Counted from the first letter of the stretch, positions 5,697-14,237 are shown. The stretch is 18,015 nt of DNA from RUG14223 sp051881075 (GCA_051881075.1 JBJEPE010000027.1:1-18015), one strand, 5' to 3'. Notes: generated from the sequence alone by a model not told the origin. Program-made: numbers and translations.

Positions 5697-8039
5697 TTAC
5701 TGCAAACCGTGTTTCTTTTTATATACTCTTGTTATCAGTACGCAGGCTCTGAAAATAATAACAGCTTCAAGAGCCAATACGCCGAATATAAAAAGCATTT
5801 TTAAATTATATGCACATAATGAGAATAACCCTTTAAAGAAGATAATGCCTACAACAACGCAAGAGGTCATAAGGGCGAATAACACCGTCCTCAGTTTATT
5901 GAACGGTACGCTTATTCTAAATAACTGCAACAATCCGGTAAATGCGGTAACGGTGACGGCTATGGTAGAGGTTTGTATAACGCTTAATGAGAATATAGCG
6001 GAGGCAAGCTCTACCAATATTACATTTAATATTATAGTAAATGCACCCGGTATGGCGTTAGTCATTATATTAACAAAGAATTTGCCGCTTACACGTTCTT
6101 TGTTTGGTTCCAATGCGAGTATAAAGGACGGTAATCCTATAGTGAATACGCTTGTAAGTGTAAGCTGTATAGGTTGGAACGGATACTTCATATTTAAGAA
6201 TAAAAATAAGAAAGCTAAACCTGCCGAATACATTGTTTTAACAAGGAATAACGATGCTGAACGCTGAATGTTATTTATGCAACGCCTGCCCTCAGCAACT
6301 ATCTTAGGCATTGAGCTGAACTTGGAGTCAAGCAGTACCATTTCAGATACATTTCTTGCCGCATCGCTGCCGCCTGCAATGGCAATACTGCAATCGGACT
6401 CTTTAAGTGCAGGTACATCGTTTACTCCGTCGCCTGTCATAGCCACTGTATGACCCTTAGACTTAAGCGCCGTTACTATGTCTTTCTTTTGTGACGGTGT
6501 AACTCTGCCGAATATAGTATATTTATCAGCAGCGGCTAATATGTCGTCATAGGTTTTAAGTGTGGTTGCGTCTATATATTTATCGTAATTTTTAATACCC
6601 GCCTCTTTTGCTATTGAAGAAACGGTATGTACATTGTCACCCGATATTATCTTAATAGTAACGCCCTGCTCGTTAAAGTAACGTATTGTTTCGGCGGCAT
6701 CGTCACGAAGCTTATCCCTTATTATTATAACCGCTATTGCTCTTATATCATCAGGAGTTGATTTATTGGTGATATCATTGTCGGAATGCGCAAGCACAAG
6801 CACACGCTTACCGGGATTCTTTTTAATTATTCGGTTAATTTCATCTGATTGCCTTTTTAGTACAAATTCAGCCGCACCCATAATATATGTGCCTAAATCC
6901 TCGAACTGTGCGCCCGACCATTTGCGTTCACTTGAAAAAGGAATCGCATTTACTAGCTTTTCTGTAGTCGGTTTATTAAATTTTTCTTTAATTGCGTTAA
7001 AGGTCGGATTATTGTCATCAAGCGCACTCACTAAGCAATTAAGGGCATATTCCGCTTTGGCTAGCGTACCTTTACCTACGGGGATAACGTCCATTACTTC
7101 CATACAGCCCTGTGTTATTGTACCTGTTTTATCTAAACAAAGCACATCTACTCTTGCGAGTGCCTCTATACAGTACAATTCCTGTACAAGCACCTTATGC
7201 TTTGCAAGTCGTACTATACCTACGGCCAGCACCGTACTGCTAAGCAGCATAAGTCCCTCAGGTATCATACCCAGAACAGCCGCAATGGTATTGACTATAG
7301 CCGTTTGATATGTGTTTTCGGCAATGAATAATTGCTTTAAATATAAAAGAATACCGAGTGGGAATATAATTATAGTAACCAATTTAATGATTTTTTTAAG
7401 TGTAGTCATTATTTCGGATTTAACCTTTTTTATGTACTTTGCGCCGTTAAAAATTGTTGCAACATAGTTATCGTTACCTATATGCTCTACACGTGCGGTA
7501 CATTTACCGCTGATTATAAAGCTGCCCGAAAGCAGGGTATCGCCGCACGATTTGAATATACCGTCGCTTTCACCTGTTATAAGCGCCTCGTTTACTTCAC
7601 AGTTTCCGTCTATGATAATGCAATCTGACGGTACCTGATTACCTATTGAAAGCTCTATGATGTCATCGAGTGCAATATCGTGTATGCCTATCTCGCTATG
7701 CTTGCCGGAGCGAACGGCTTTTACCTTGCTTTCAGATATAATAGAAAGCTTGTCTATCGTTTGTTTTGCACGTATCTCCTGAATTATTCCTATTGCGGTA
7801 TTTGACAGAACAACTCCCATAAAAAGCCCGTTTTTATATGAGCCTGATATCAGGATTGCGATGAAAAGTATTAAATTTACACCGTTAAATAGTGTAAAGA
7901 TATTATCCTTTACAATTCTTTTTATTGATTTTGTAGGTGGATTAGTGTCGTAATTAATTAGTCCGTGTTCAGTACGTTCTTTAAGCTGTTCCTCGCTAAG
8001 ACCGTAATCGGCAGACGGTGTATATCTTATAGTATCCAT
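5697..8039 (-). CDS. Cation-transporting P-type ATPase, CtpE-like
   Basis: This integral membrane pump has 780 residues from the ATG at 8039. An A-domain motif TGES lies at about 155-158, and a membrane motif PEGL follows MI at 258-259. The phosphorylation motif is DKTGT with D303, and the hinge motif is GDGVND at about 536-541. It has no HMA domain and no CPC motif, so it is not a heavy-metal P1B pump. The block GMIPEGLMLLSSTVLAVG leading through VLVQELYCIEALARVDVLCLDKTGT matches my recollection of the mycobacterial CtpE group, where calcium uptake has been reported; the substrate here is inferred. A longer in-frame start at TTG 8108 would lie on the -35 box. ATG 8039 has GAGGG five bases upstream. 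It is the first gene of a probable ATPase-ligA operon. Confidence 0.88.
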   Translation of the reverse strand: MDTIRYTPSADYGLSEEQLKERTEHGLINYDTNPPTKSIKRIVKDNIFTLFNGVNLILFIAILISGSYKNGLFMGVVLSNTAIGIIQEIRAKQTIDKLSIISESKVKAVRSGKHSEIGIHDIALDDIIELSIGNQVPSDCIIIDGNCEVNEALITGESDGIFKSCGDTLLSGSFIISGKCTARVEHIGNDNYVATIFNGAKYIKKVKSEIMTTLKKIIKLVTIIIFPLGILLYLKQLFIAENTYQTAIVNTIAAVLGMIPEGLMLLSSTVLAVGIVRLAKHKVLVQELYCIEALARVDVLCLDKTGTITQGCMEVMDVIPVGKGTLAKAEYALNCLVSALDDNNPTFNAIKEKFNKPTTEKLVNAIPFSSERKWSGAQFEDLGTYIMGAAEFVLKRQSDEINRIIKKNPGKRVLVLAHSDNDITNKSTPDDIRAIAVIIIRDKLRDDAAETIRYFNEQGVTIKIISGDNVHTVSSIAKEAGIKNYDKYIDATTLKTYDDILAAADKYTIFGRVTPSQKKDIVTALKSKGHTVAMTGDGVNDVPALKESDCSIAIAGGSDAARNVSEMVLLDSKFSSMPKIVAEGRRCINNIQRSASLFLVKTMYSAGLAFLFLFLNMKYPFQPIQLTLTSVFTIGLPSFILALEPNKERVSGKFFVNIMTNAIPGAFTIILNVILVELASAIFSLSVIQTSTIAVTVTAFTGLLQLFRISVPFNKLRTVLFALMTSCVVVGIIFFKGLFSLCAYNLKMLFIFGVLALEAVIIFRACVLITRVYKKKHGLQ

Positions 8040-8079
8040 AAAAGCCCTCATAAAATTATATAGAAAATTTATACTGATT

Positions 8080-8108
8080 ATTATATTAAAAATTGTTGTC
8101 ATTGTCAA
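8080..8108 (-). promoter_or_regulatory. Perfect consensus sigma-A promoter of the ATPase-ligA operon
   Basis: On the minus strand TTGACA (plus-strand 8103-8108) and TATAAT (8080-8085) are separated by exactly 17 bases. Transcription would start near 8073, about 34 bases before the chosen ATG at 8039. This excludes the upstream TTG at 8108 as start codon. Confidence 0.88.
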
Positions 8109-8290
8109 TAATTTGTATATCTACGAATCTATTTATCACACGCAGCGGAAATACTGCGTAAATTTGCGGATAAATTTAAACATACATAAGATAAAATTGT
8201 AAAAATATTTTATATACTTTAATTTTCCATGATAATTTGTCGGATTTTAAGGAATTATAACAAGTGCAATAACTTTTTGGAGGTGATTGA

Positions 8291-9376
8291 TTGAAGCTGA
8301 TTTTGAGGTTATTGACCGCAGTATTGCTTGCTACAGGCATAATGCTTATAAGTATAAGCGGAGATATATGTACCGTAAGCGCAGTAAGTAATGTAAGCAA
8401 AAGCTCTACAAGGTACGTAATACCCTGCGGCACACCTTTCGGTGTTAAGCTATATACTGACGGCGTTGTGGTCGTAGGTACAGATGAGATTGTATTTAAC
8501 GGCAAGCATATTTCACCGGCAGACGATGCAGGAATAACAGACGGCGATGTTATCTACTCAATAAACGGTAAAAAGATAAATTCAAATGAAGAACTCTCTG
8601 AGATAATAAATTCATCCGGCGGAAGAACAATAAGCGTACAGATAAAAAGGAATGATAGAACCTTTACAACCGAGCTTACTCCTGCCAAAACTAACGAAAA
8701 CGGAGATTATAAGGCAGGATTGTGGGTAAGAGATAGCTGTGCAGGCATTGGAACGATGACATTTTATGAGCCGCAGAGCGGATGCTTTGCCGCATTGGGA
8801 CATGGTATATGTGATGCAGATACCTGCAAGCTTTTGCCAAGCTCAGACGGAGATATAGTCAACAGTACCATAGAAAGTATAACTAAGGGAGTTAAAGGCA
8901 CACCAGGCGGACTTAACGCTTACTTTACCGACGACGAACCGATAGGCAGGCTTGTTAAAAATACAGAGCAGGGAGTTTACGGCACACTGGAGTATACGCC
9001 TAAAGGATGTGCTCTTCCTGTAGCAAACAGAAATGAGGTAAATCTGGGTAAAGCGTCAATACTTTCGACAATAGAGGGAGAAATACCGATATTATACGAT
9101 ATTGAAATTACCTCGATAAATTTAGAAGCTTATAACAACACTAAAAATATGGTTATTGAGATTAAGGATAAAGACTTACTTGAAAAAACAGGTGGAATAG
9201 TGCAGGGAATGAGCGGAAGCCCTATAATGCAGAACGGTTATGTAGTAGGTGCGGTAACTCATGTATTCGTTAATGACCCTGAGAAGGGATATGCCATATT
9301 TGCCGATACCATGCTAAACGAAATAGATAACATGGTTATCGGCAGCCTGCGCTGCCCGGTACTTGAAATAGCGTAA
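8291..9376 (+). CDS. spoIVB: SpoIVB signalling serine peptidase
   Basis: SpoIVB is a forespore-made, membrane-anchored PDZ serine protease (family S55) that signals across the intermembrane space to trigger pro-sigma-K processing in Bacillus. The protein is 361 residues. Residues about 4-23 form a membrane anchor or signal, a PDZ domain spans about 48-130 (with GITDGDVIYSINGKKI), and the S55 peptidase domain about 140-350. The expected catalytic residues are visible: H171 in LGHGICD, D293 in EIKDKDLLEKTGG and S308 in GMSGSPI. The 15-residue D-to-S spacing agrees with Bacillus SpoIVB. The start is TTG 8291 behind GGAGGTG (8279-8285). It is followed by spo0A, as in many spore formers. I found no convincing sigma-F/G promoter match upstream. 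Confidence 0.96.
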   Translation: MKLILRLLTAVLLATGIMLISISGDICTVSAVSNVSKSSTRYVIPCGTPFGVKLYTDGVVVVGTDEIVFNGKHISPADDAGITDGDVIYSINGKKINSNEELSEIINSSGGRTISVQIKRNDRTFTTELTPAKTNENGDYKAGLWVRDSCAGIGTMTFYEPQSGCFAALGHGICDADTCKLLPSSDGDIVNSTIESITKGVKGTPGGLNAYFTDDEPIGRLVKNTEQGVYGTLEYTPKGCALPVANRNEVNLGKASILSTIEGEIPILYDIEITSINLEAYNNTKNMVIEIKDKDLLEKTGGIVQGMSGSPIMQNGYVVGAVTHVFVNDPEKGYAIFADTMLNEIDNMVIGSLRCPVLEIA

Positions 9377-9467
9377 ACATCAGTATCGATTTAGTTGTAT
9401 AGATTATAACTTAATACCGCCTAAAAAGCCTTTTATCAACATTTTTCCGTTTTTGGTTGTCCCTTTA

Positions 9468-9474
9468 TGTCGAA
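9468..9474 (+). promoter_or_regulatory. Spo0A box upstream of spo0A
   Basis: TGTCGAA is an exact match to the Spo0A-binding heptamer. It lies about 40 bases before the -35 box of the proposed spo0A promoter and suggests autoregulation, as in Bacillus. A seven-base match alone could occur by chance. Confidence 0.55.
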
Positions 9475-9514
9475 AACTTTTTGATTTTTCTTAAAAAAAC
9501 TTTATCGGAAACTA

Positions 9515-9543
9515 TTGCCAAATTTACCAAGATATGGTAAAAT
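9515..9543 (+). promoter_or_regulatory. Putative sigma-A promoter of spo0A with inverted repeat
   Basis: TTGCCA (9515-9520) and TAAAAT (9538-9543) are 17 bases apart. A perfect inverted repeat TTACCA-AGATA-TGGTAA (9524-9540) fills the spacer and overlaps the first bases of the -10. I could not identify a sigma-H-type promoter in this gap. Confidence 0.65.
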
Positions 9544-9577
9544 TAGTACACTAAAAAAATGACTTGGGGGAAAAACC

Positions 9578-10375
9578 ATGAAAAACAACTTGAAAATGCT
9601 GATAACCGAAGAAGAAAATGAATATTTTAAACAATACGGCGACGGGCTGGCCAAAAATAATATCACCGCATATTTTTGTTCAAAGGACGGTGTAGAGGTA
9701 CTTGAACGTATAGAGTCCCTTAAACCCGATGTTGTGCTTTTGGATTTATTTTTGACCAGGATAGATGCCATAGGTGTGCTTAGAACATACACTAAGGATA
9801 TAAGTGCCGATATGCCTGTGTTTATAATAGTTTCCGGATTTGACAGCGCAGTGCTTCAGCGTGAGGTAATGGCTGCCGGTGCGTCGTACTTTGTACTTAA
9901 ACCGTATAAGCTTGATAATTTGGTCGATATTATATCTCACCTTATGGAAGAGGCGGCTATTGAGAAAAGCGGACTGCATTTAAGTAGTGTTAAAAGTACC
10001 GATCTTGAGGTGCAGATAACCGATATACTGCATCAGATTGGTGTGCCTGCTCACATAAAGGGGTACCATTATCTAAGAGATTCCATAATTATGTCTGTTG
10101 AACATCCTGAGATAATTAACGCAGTTACTAAGCAGTTGTATCCGTCTGTAGCCAAGAAGTACAACACCACCTCATCACGTGTTGAGCGTGCCATACGTCA
10201 TGCAATAGAGGTAGCATGGGACAGAGGCGATGTAGATGTACTTAACTCTTACTTTGGATATACCATTCATACAGGCAGAGGTAAGCCTACCAATTCCGAA
10301 TTTGTCGCCATGATATCAGACAAGCTGAGATTACAGATAAAGACGGGTAACACCGGTAGACACATTGCGTCATAA
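9578..10375 (+). CDS. spo0A: Stage 0 sporulation response regulator Spo0A
   Basis: Spo0A is the phosphorylation-controlled master transcription regulator of sporulation entry. The protein is 265 residues. The receiver domain (about 5-125) has the phospho-acceptor D56 in VLLDLFL, the switch serine S86 in IIVSG, and K108 in FVLKP. The effector domain (about 148-258) is strongly conserved, including GVPAHIKGYHYLR, the recognition-helix segment TSSRVERAIRHAIEVAW and KPTNSEF. The usual N-terminal acidic pair DD is replaced by E11-E12 (LITEEENEY), which still offers metal-binding carboxylates. ATG 9578 follows TTGGGGG at 9564-9570. The gene has its own promoter and a terminator at 10424-10462, downstream of spoIVB. 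Confidence 0.97.
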   Translation: MKNNLKMLITEEENEYFKQYGDGLAKNNITAYFCSKDGVEVLERIESLKPDVVLLDLFLTRIDAIGVLRTYTKDISADMPVFIIVSGFDSAVLQREVMAAGASYFVLKPYKLDNLVDIISHLMEEAAIEKSGLHLSSVKSTDLEVQITDILHQIGVPAHIKGYHYLRDSIIMSVEHPEIINAVTKQLYPSVAKKYNTTSSRVERAIRHAIEVAWDRGDVDVLNSYFGYTIHTGRGKPTNSEFVAMISDKLRLQIKTGNTGRHIAS

Positions 10376-10423
10376 TTATCTATGTTTTTATTATGCCTGC
10401 CGTTTTTAATTTTATAAATAGAA

Positions 10424-10462
10424 AAAAGCTTCGATTGAATGTTTATGAAATCGGAGCTTTTT
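10424..10462 (+). terminator. Intrinsic terminator after spo0A
   Basis: AAAAGCTTCGATT (10424-10436) pairs with AATCGGAGCTTTT (10449-10461) with one T-G wobble. The stem runs into T residues to 10462. Confidence 0.85.
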
Positions 10463-10793
10463 CTGCTTGAAGAGGCTACAATGTATCAGAAATAAGATGT
10501 AAAGTAATTTAGCAGACATCAATAACTATAAAAAATTAGATAGAAATTTGCATTTTATTAAAAAATATCCCGAAATTATTATTTTAATGTTATTTTTACT
10601 TATACATCCGTTGACAAATCAGCTCTTTTGTTATAACATTTAGTGTATATGGATTTTTAATTGTAATTGTATTTATTTATAGTTTTAATATTTTAATGCC
10701 ATGAATATTTTAGCATTTTATACAAAACAACCAATCAAATTATAATAGAAGACGTATCGGCGTCAGTCGAAGCATAGAAGGGATGTTTTAACT
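10463..10793 (+). promoter_or_regulatory. AT-rich intergenic region upstream of the copper ATPase, with candidate promoter
   Basis: I see no gene in this stretch. TTGACA (10611-10616) is followed after 17 bases by TAACAT (10634-10639), or after 15 by TATAAC. This is a credible promoter that would give a leader of about 145 bases. A second TATAAT at 10741-10746, nearer the gene, lacks a good -35. A short GACG/CGTC repeat (10751-10764) lies after it. No recognisable CsoR, CopY or CueR operator was found. AGAAGGGA (10776-10783) is the ribosome-binding site of the next gene. Confidence 0.45.
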
Positions 10794-13700
10794 ATGAAAA
10801 AGAGTAGATTTACCATTACCGGCATGACCTGTACCGCTTGTGTAGGAGTAATTGAAAAGAGCGTCAGCCGGTTAGACGGCATTAAGACGGTAGATGTCAA
10901 TTTGCTTACGGGTAATATGACGGTAACTTATGACGAAAAGCTAACGGGAGATAACAGAATTATAGCGGCGGTTGAAGAGGCCGGCTATAACGCCGCACCG
11001 TTTTCTTATGACGGTGACGATAAAAAGAAAAAAACACCTATTGCAGACTACGACAATGACTCTACCAAGTCGGTATTGATTAAGCTTATAGCATCTTCAT
11101 GCTTACTTTTTATACTGCTTGTGATTTCACTGTGGAACAGATTTTCATTACCTATGCCGGAATTTTTCAGCGGTAACGTAGGATATATAAATCTTGCCTT
11201 TACTGAGTTTTTGATAACATTACCGATAATTTTCTTAAATCAGCGTTATTTTAAAAACGGCTTTAAGGCGCTTATAAAGCGTGCGCCTAATATGAACACA
11301 CTTATTGCCACAGGTGCAACGGCATCCCTTCTATATAGTGTATATTTAATGTTCGCTTTAATAAATGCTGTAGGTCAGGGCCATCAAAGTATAGCGGAAG
11401 AATACTGTACCTCACTCTACTTTGAATCGGCAGGCATAATCCTTACCGTTGTTACTATTGGCAAGTACATAGAAAGCTATTCAAAGAGTAAAGCAAGTGA
11501 TGTAGTTACAAAGCTTGTAAATCTTGCGCCTAAAACCGCTGTAGTATTAAGAGACGGCGAAGAGATAGAGATACCTGCAAGCGAAGTTGTCGTAGACGAT
11601 ATAGTGGTTGTTAAAGCAGGCCAGACGATACCCGCCGACGGTGTTATCATAGACGGCGCCGCCGCTATAGATGAATCGTCAATCACGGGTGAAAGCTTAC
11701 CGATAGATAAGACTGTTGGTGAGAACGTGGCTGCCGCTACAGTAAACAGATCAGGCTATATTAAGTTCCGGGTTAAGAGAACAGGTCAGGATACCGCACT
11801 TGCAAATATAATCAAGATAGTTGAAAACGCAGTAACATCTAAGGCGCCTATCTCTAAGCTTGCAGATAAGGTCAGCGGTGTGTTTGTGCCTATAGTAATG
11901 GCGCTTGCGCTTATTTCGCTGATAGTCTGGTCAGTACTTGGCTACCCCTTCGGTTTTGCGATTTCTACGGCAATCTCGGTACTTGTTGTTTCGTGTCCGT
12001 GTGCGCTTGCGCTTGCCACACCTGCTTCAATTTCAGTAGGTATGGGACTTGGCGCAGAGAACGGAATTATCATAAAATCAGCTGAGCCTTTGCAGACCGC
12101 AAAGCGTATTGATATAGTTGCACTTGATAAGACAGGAATAATCACTGAGGGACATCCTAAGGTAACGGATGTATTCCCGATAGCGCCTCTTACAGAGATA
12201 CAGCTTGCGGCTATTGCGGCGGCAATGGAGAATATGTCTGAACATCCTTTTGCAAAGGCGATAGTAGACTTTGCACATGAGCAGGGTATAAGAATACTTA
12301 ATGCGGATGATTTCCATGCTCTTTCGGGACTTGGTATAGAGGCCTCTATGTTCGGCAGAAAGCTGTATGCAGGCAGCCTTAACTTTATGCAGCAGAACGG
12401 AATTAAGCTCTTCGGTTATGATATTAAGGGCGCATCACTCGCCGAAAAGGGAAAAACACCGCTTTACTTTTCAGATGATAAAAAGCTTCTCGGCATGATT
12501 GCAGTAGAAGATACTATAAAAGAAAAGAGCTTTGAAGCTATTGAAGAATTTGAAAAAATGGGTATTGAGGTAGTCATACTCACAGGCGACAACAAACGTA
12601 CAACCAAGGCAATAGCAAAACAGCTTGGTATAAACAATGCAATATCAGAGATACTCCCCGATGAAAAGGAGCATGAGATCAGAAACCTGCAGGCAGGCGG
12701 TAAGAAGGTAGCTATGATAGGCGACGGCATTAATGACGCACCTGCGCTTGCTGCCGCAGATATAGGCATTGCGATAGGCGTAGGCACAGATATAGCCGTA
12801 GAATCAGCAGATATAATCCTTATGAGAAACGAGCTTACCGATGCCGTTGCCGCTGTACAGCTTTGTCACGCTGTATTCAGAAACATCAAGCAAAACCTGT
12901 TCTGGGCATTCATCTATAATCTGCTTATGGTTCCCGTAGCGGGCGGCGCATTGTATGCTGCATTCGGCTGGAGCTTTACGCCACCGTTTGCGGCTCTGAC
13001 AATGGCTATAAGCTCGATATGCGTAATACTTAACGCATTAAGACTGAAAAAATATAAATCAAAGTTCTTTAGAAAAGCTGACGAGGAAGAAAAGATACCT
13101 GAGCAGATCAACTTTAAGGTTGCTCCACCGGAGATACCGCCTAAAACTCAGGATGACGGTGATATTACAGATAACAATACAGAGAACGTTGAGGGTTCAG
13201 ATGTTAATACCGCCGAAACTGACGGTACAGATGAGATAAATACTAATGCAAATAATGAACAGCCGTCAGATGTTCAGCCGACAGAGCCGGAACAGCCTGT
13301 AAACGCTACCGATATGGCTATTAGCAATATTGCTCCGGCACTTGAATGTTTACCGGATTATACAACACAGATTCCGATAATTACACAAGAAATGCTTGAG
13401 GGTAAATACGACTTTAGCAAAATGCCGTATACCGTTAAAAAATCCCCTGACGATAACAGTACCGTTGTTCTCAATGTTCAGCAGAATACTACCGAGAAAA
13501 TAAGAACTGCGTCTACGGTACCGTTTAATCCCGTGAGTGTTCAGAGCGTTCCCGAACAGGACATGAATGACGGTAATGAAAGCAATGAGATATACTCCTC
13601 CTCCGGTAATGCGGCAAAGGAAAACAGCTTCTCGCATCCTGAAAACAATATTTCCTCCGTATCTGATATAAGCTCTAACAGCGAGTCTGAAAAGGCGGTA

Positions 13701-14030
13701 GAAATTAAGTCTGATAGGCAGGATGAAGAAGAGGAAACCGTAGATATCAGCGCATATGAAGATTATGATTACCGCCCTGAGGATGACTATGTTAAGGATG
13801 ATATGATAAAGGATGATTATGCTAAGATAATGATGATTGGCGGCAACCTTGACGAAAACTCTGCGGATAAAATAGAGGATGCACTTAATTCATTACAGGG
13901 CGTAAATGCAATAATGGATGTTAATTCCGCTACCGTAAGAATTTATATGGATAGAGATTACATGAACGAAACATTGTCCAGCTTAGTTGAAAATGCAGGA
14001 TTTATGGTAATTTCTATATCAAATCTGTAA
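10794..14030 (+). CDS. copA: Copper-type P1B-1 ATPase with long acidic tail and C-terminal HMA-like domain
   Basis: By homology this is a copper(I) exporter in the cytoplasmic membrane. The order is: HMA domain (5-70, GMTCTAC with C13 and C16); eight predicted membrane helices; TGES (298-301); CPC (401-403); phosphorylation site D445; HP motif (484-485); GDGIND (643-648). YN (708-709) and MAISS (737-741) complete the Cu+ selectivity residues. Two features are odd. The phosphorylation motif reads DKTGI, not DKTGT (I449, codon ATA at 12138-12140). The ATPase core ends near residue 757, but the protein runs to 1078 with a D/E/N/S/T-rich linker (about 762-1008) and a second HMA-like fold (1010-1078) without cysteines. 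Usual CopA lengths are about 700-850. Transport activity is uncertain because of I449. Confidence 0.88.
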   Translation: MKKSRFTITGMTCTACVGVIEKSVSRLDGIKTVDVNLLTGNMTVTYDEKLTGDNRIIAAVEEAGYNAAPFSYDGDDKKKKTPIADYDNDSTKSVLIKLIASSCLLFILLVISLWNRFSLPMPEFFSGNVGYINLAFTEFLITLPIIFLNQRYFKNGFKALIKRAPNMNTLIATGATASLLYSVYLMFALINAVGQGHQSIAEEYCTSLYFESAGIILTVVTIGKYIESYSKSKASDVVTKLVNLAPKTAVVLRDGEEIEIPASEVVVDDIVVVKAGQTIPADGVIIDGAAAIDESSITGESLPIDKTVGENVAAATVNRSGYIKFRVKRTGQDTALANIIKIVENAVTSKAPISKLADKVSGVFVPIVMALALISLIVWSVLGYPFGFAISTAISVLVVSCPCALALATPASISVGMGLGAENGIIIKSAEPLQTAKRIDIVALDKTGIITEGHPKVTDVFPIAPLTEIQLAAIAAAMENMSEHPFAKAIVDFAHEQGIRILNADDFHALSGLGIEASMFGRKLYAGSLNFMQQNGIKLFGYDIKGASLAEKGKTPLYFSDDKKLLGMIAVEDTIKEKSFEAIEEFEKMGIEVVILTGDNKRTTKAIAKQLGINNAISEILPDEKEHEIRNLQAGGKKVAMIGDGINDAPALAAADIGIAIGVGTDIAVESADIILMRNELTDAVAAVQLCHAVFRNIKQNLFWAFIYNLLMVPVAGGALYAAFGWSFTPPFAALTMAISSICVILNALRLKKYKSKFFRKADEEEKIPEQINFKVAPPEIPPKTQDDGDITDNNTENVEGSDVNTAETDGTDEINTNANNEQPSDVQPTEPEQPVNATDMAISNIAPALECLPDYTTQIPIITQEMLEGKYDFSKMPYTVKKSPDDNSTVVLNVQQNTTEKIRTASTVPFNPVSVQSVPEQDMNDGNESNEIYSSSGNAAKENSFSHPENNISSVSDISSNSESEKAVEIKSDRQDEEEETVDISAYEDYDYRPEDDYVKDDMIKDDYAKIMMIGGNLDENSADKIEDALNSLQGVNAIMDVNSATVRIYMDRDYMNETLSSLVENAGFMVISISNL

Positions 14031-14069
14031 TAATTTTTAATATGATTTAATAGGCTTAAACAAAGACAT

Positions 14070-14120
14070 CTCCCATATTTATGCAGCATACGGCATAGAT
14101 ATGGGAGTTCTTGCATTTTT
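14070..14120 (+). terminator. Intrinsic terminator after copA
   Basis: CTCCCATAT (14070-14078) pairs with ATATGGGAG (14099-14107). An inner TATGC (14080-14084) pairs with GCATA (14093-14097). A T-rich stretch ending in TTTTT (14116-14120) follows after a short gap. Confidence 0.75.
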
Positions 14121-14157
14121 ATAGTAACGATTTATAAATCTGTTCAGATTAAAACTA

Positions 14158-14186
14158 TTGCAATATAATTGAAAATATGATAAAAT
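14158..14186 (+). promoter_or_regulatory. Putative sigma-A promoter of acn-icd
   Basis: TTGCAA (14158-14163) and TAAAAT (14181-14186) are separated by 17 bases and lie about 50 bases before the aconitase start. No obvious operator was recognised. Confidence 0.5.
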
Positions 14187-14237
14187 AATTTATGTATTTT
14201 TTAATTACCTGATAAGTTAAAATAAGGAGGAATTGTA

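Noticed and set aside
5845..6267. A 140-codon plus-strand frame inside the ATPase
   Set aside because: It is the reverse strand of membrane helices, whose codons read as another hydrophobic/polar mix; there is no start signal.
10764..10772. Possible Spo0A box AGTCGAA upstream of copA
   Set aside because: It differs from TGTCGAA at the first base, is isolated, and has no functional link to copper export.
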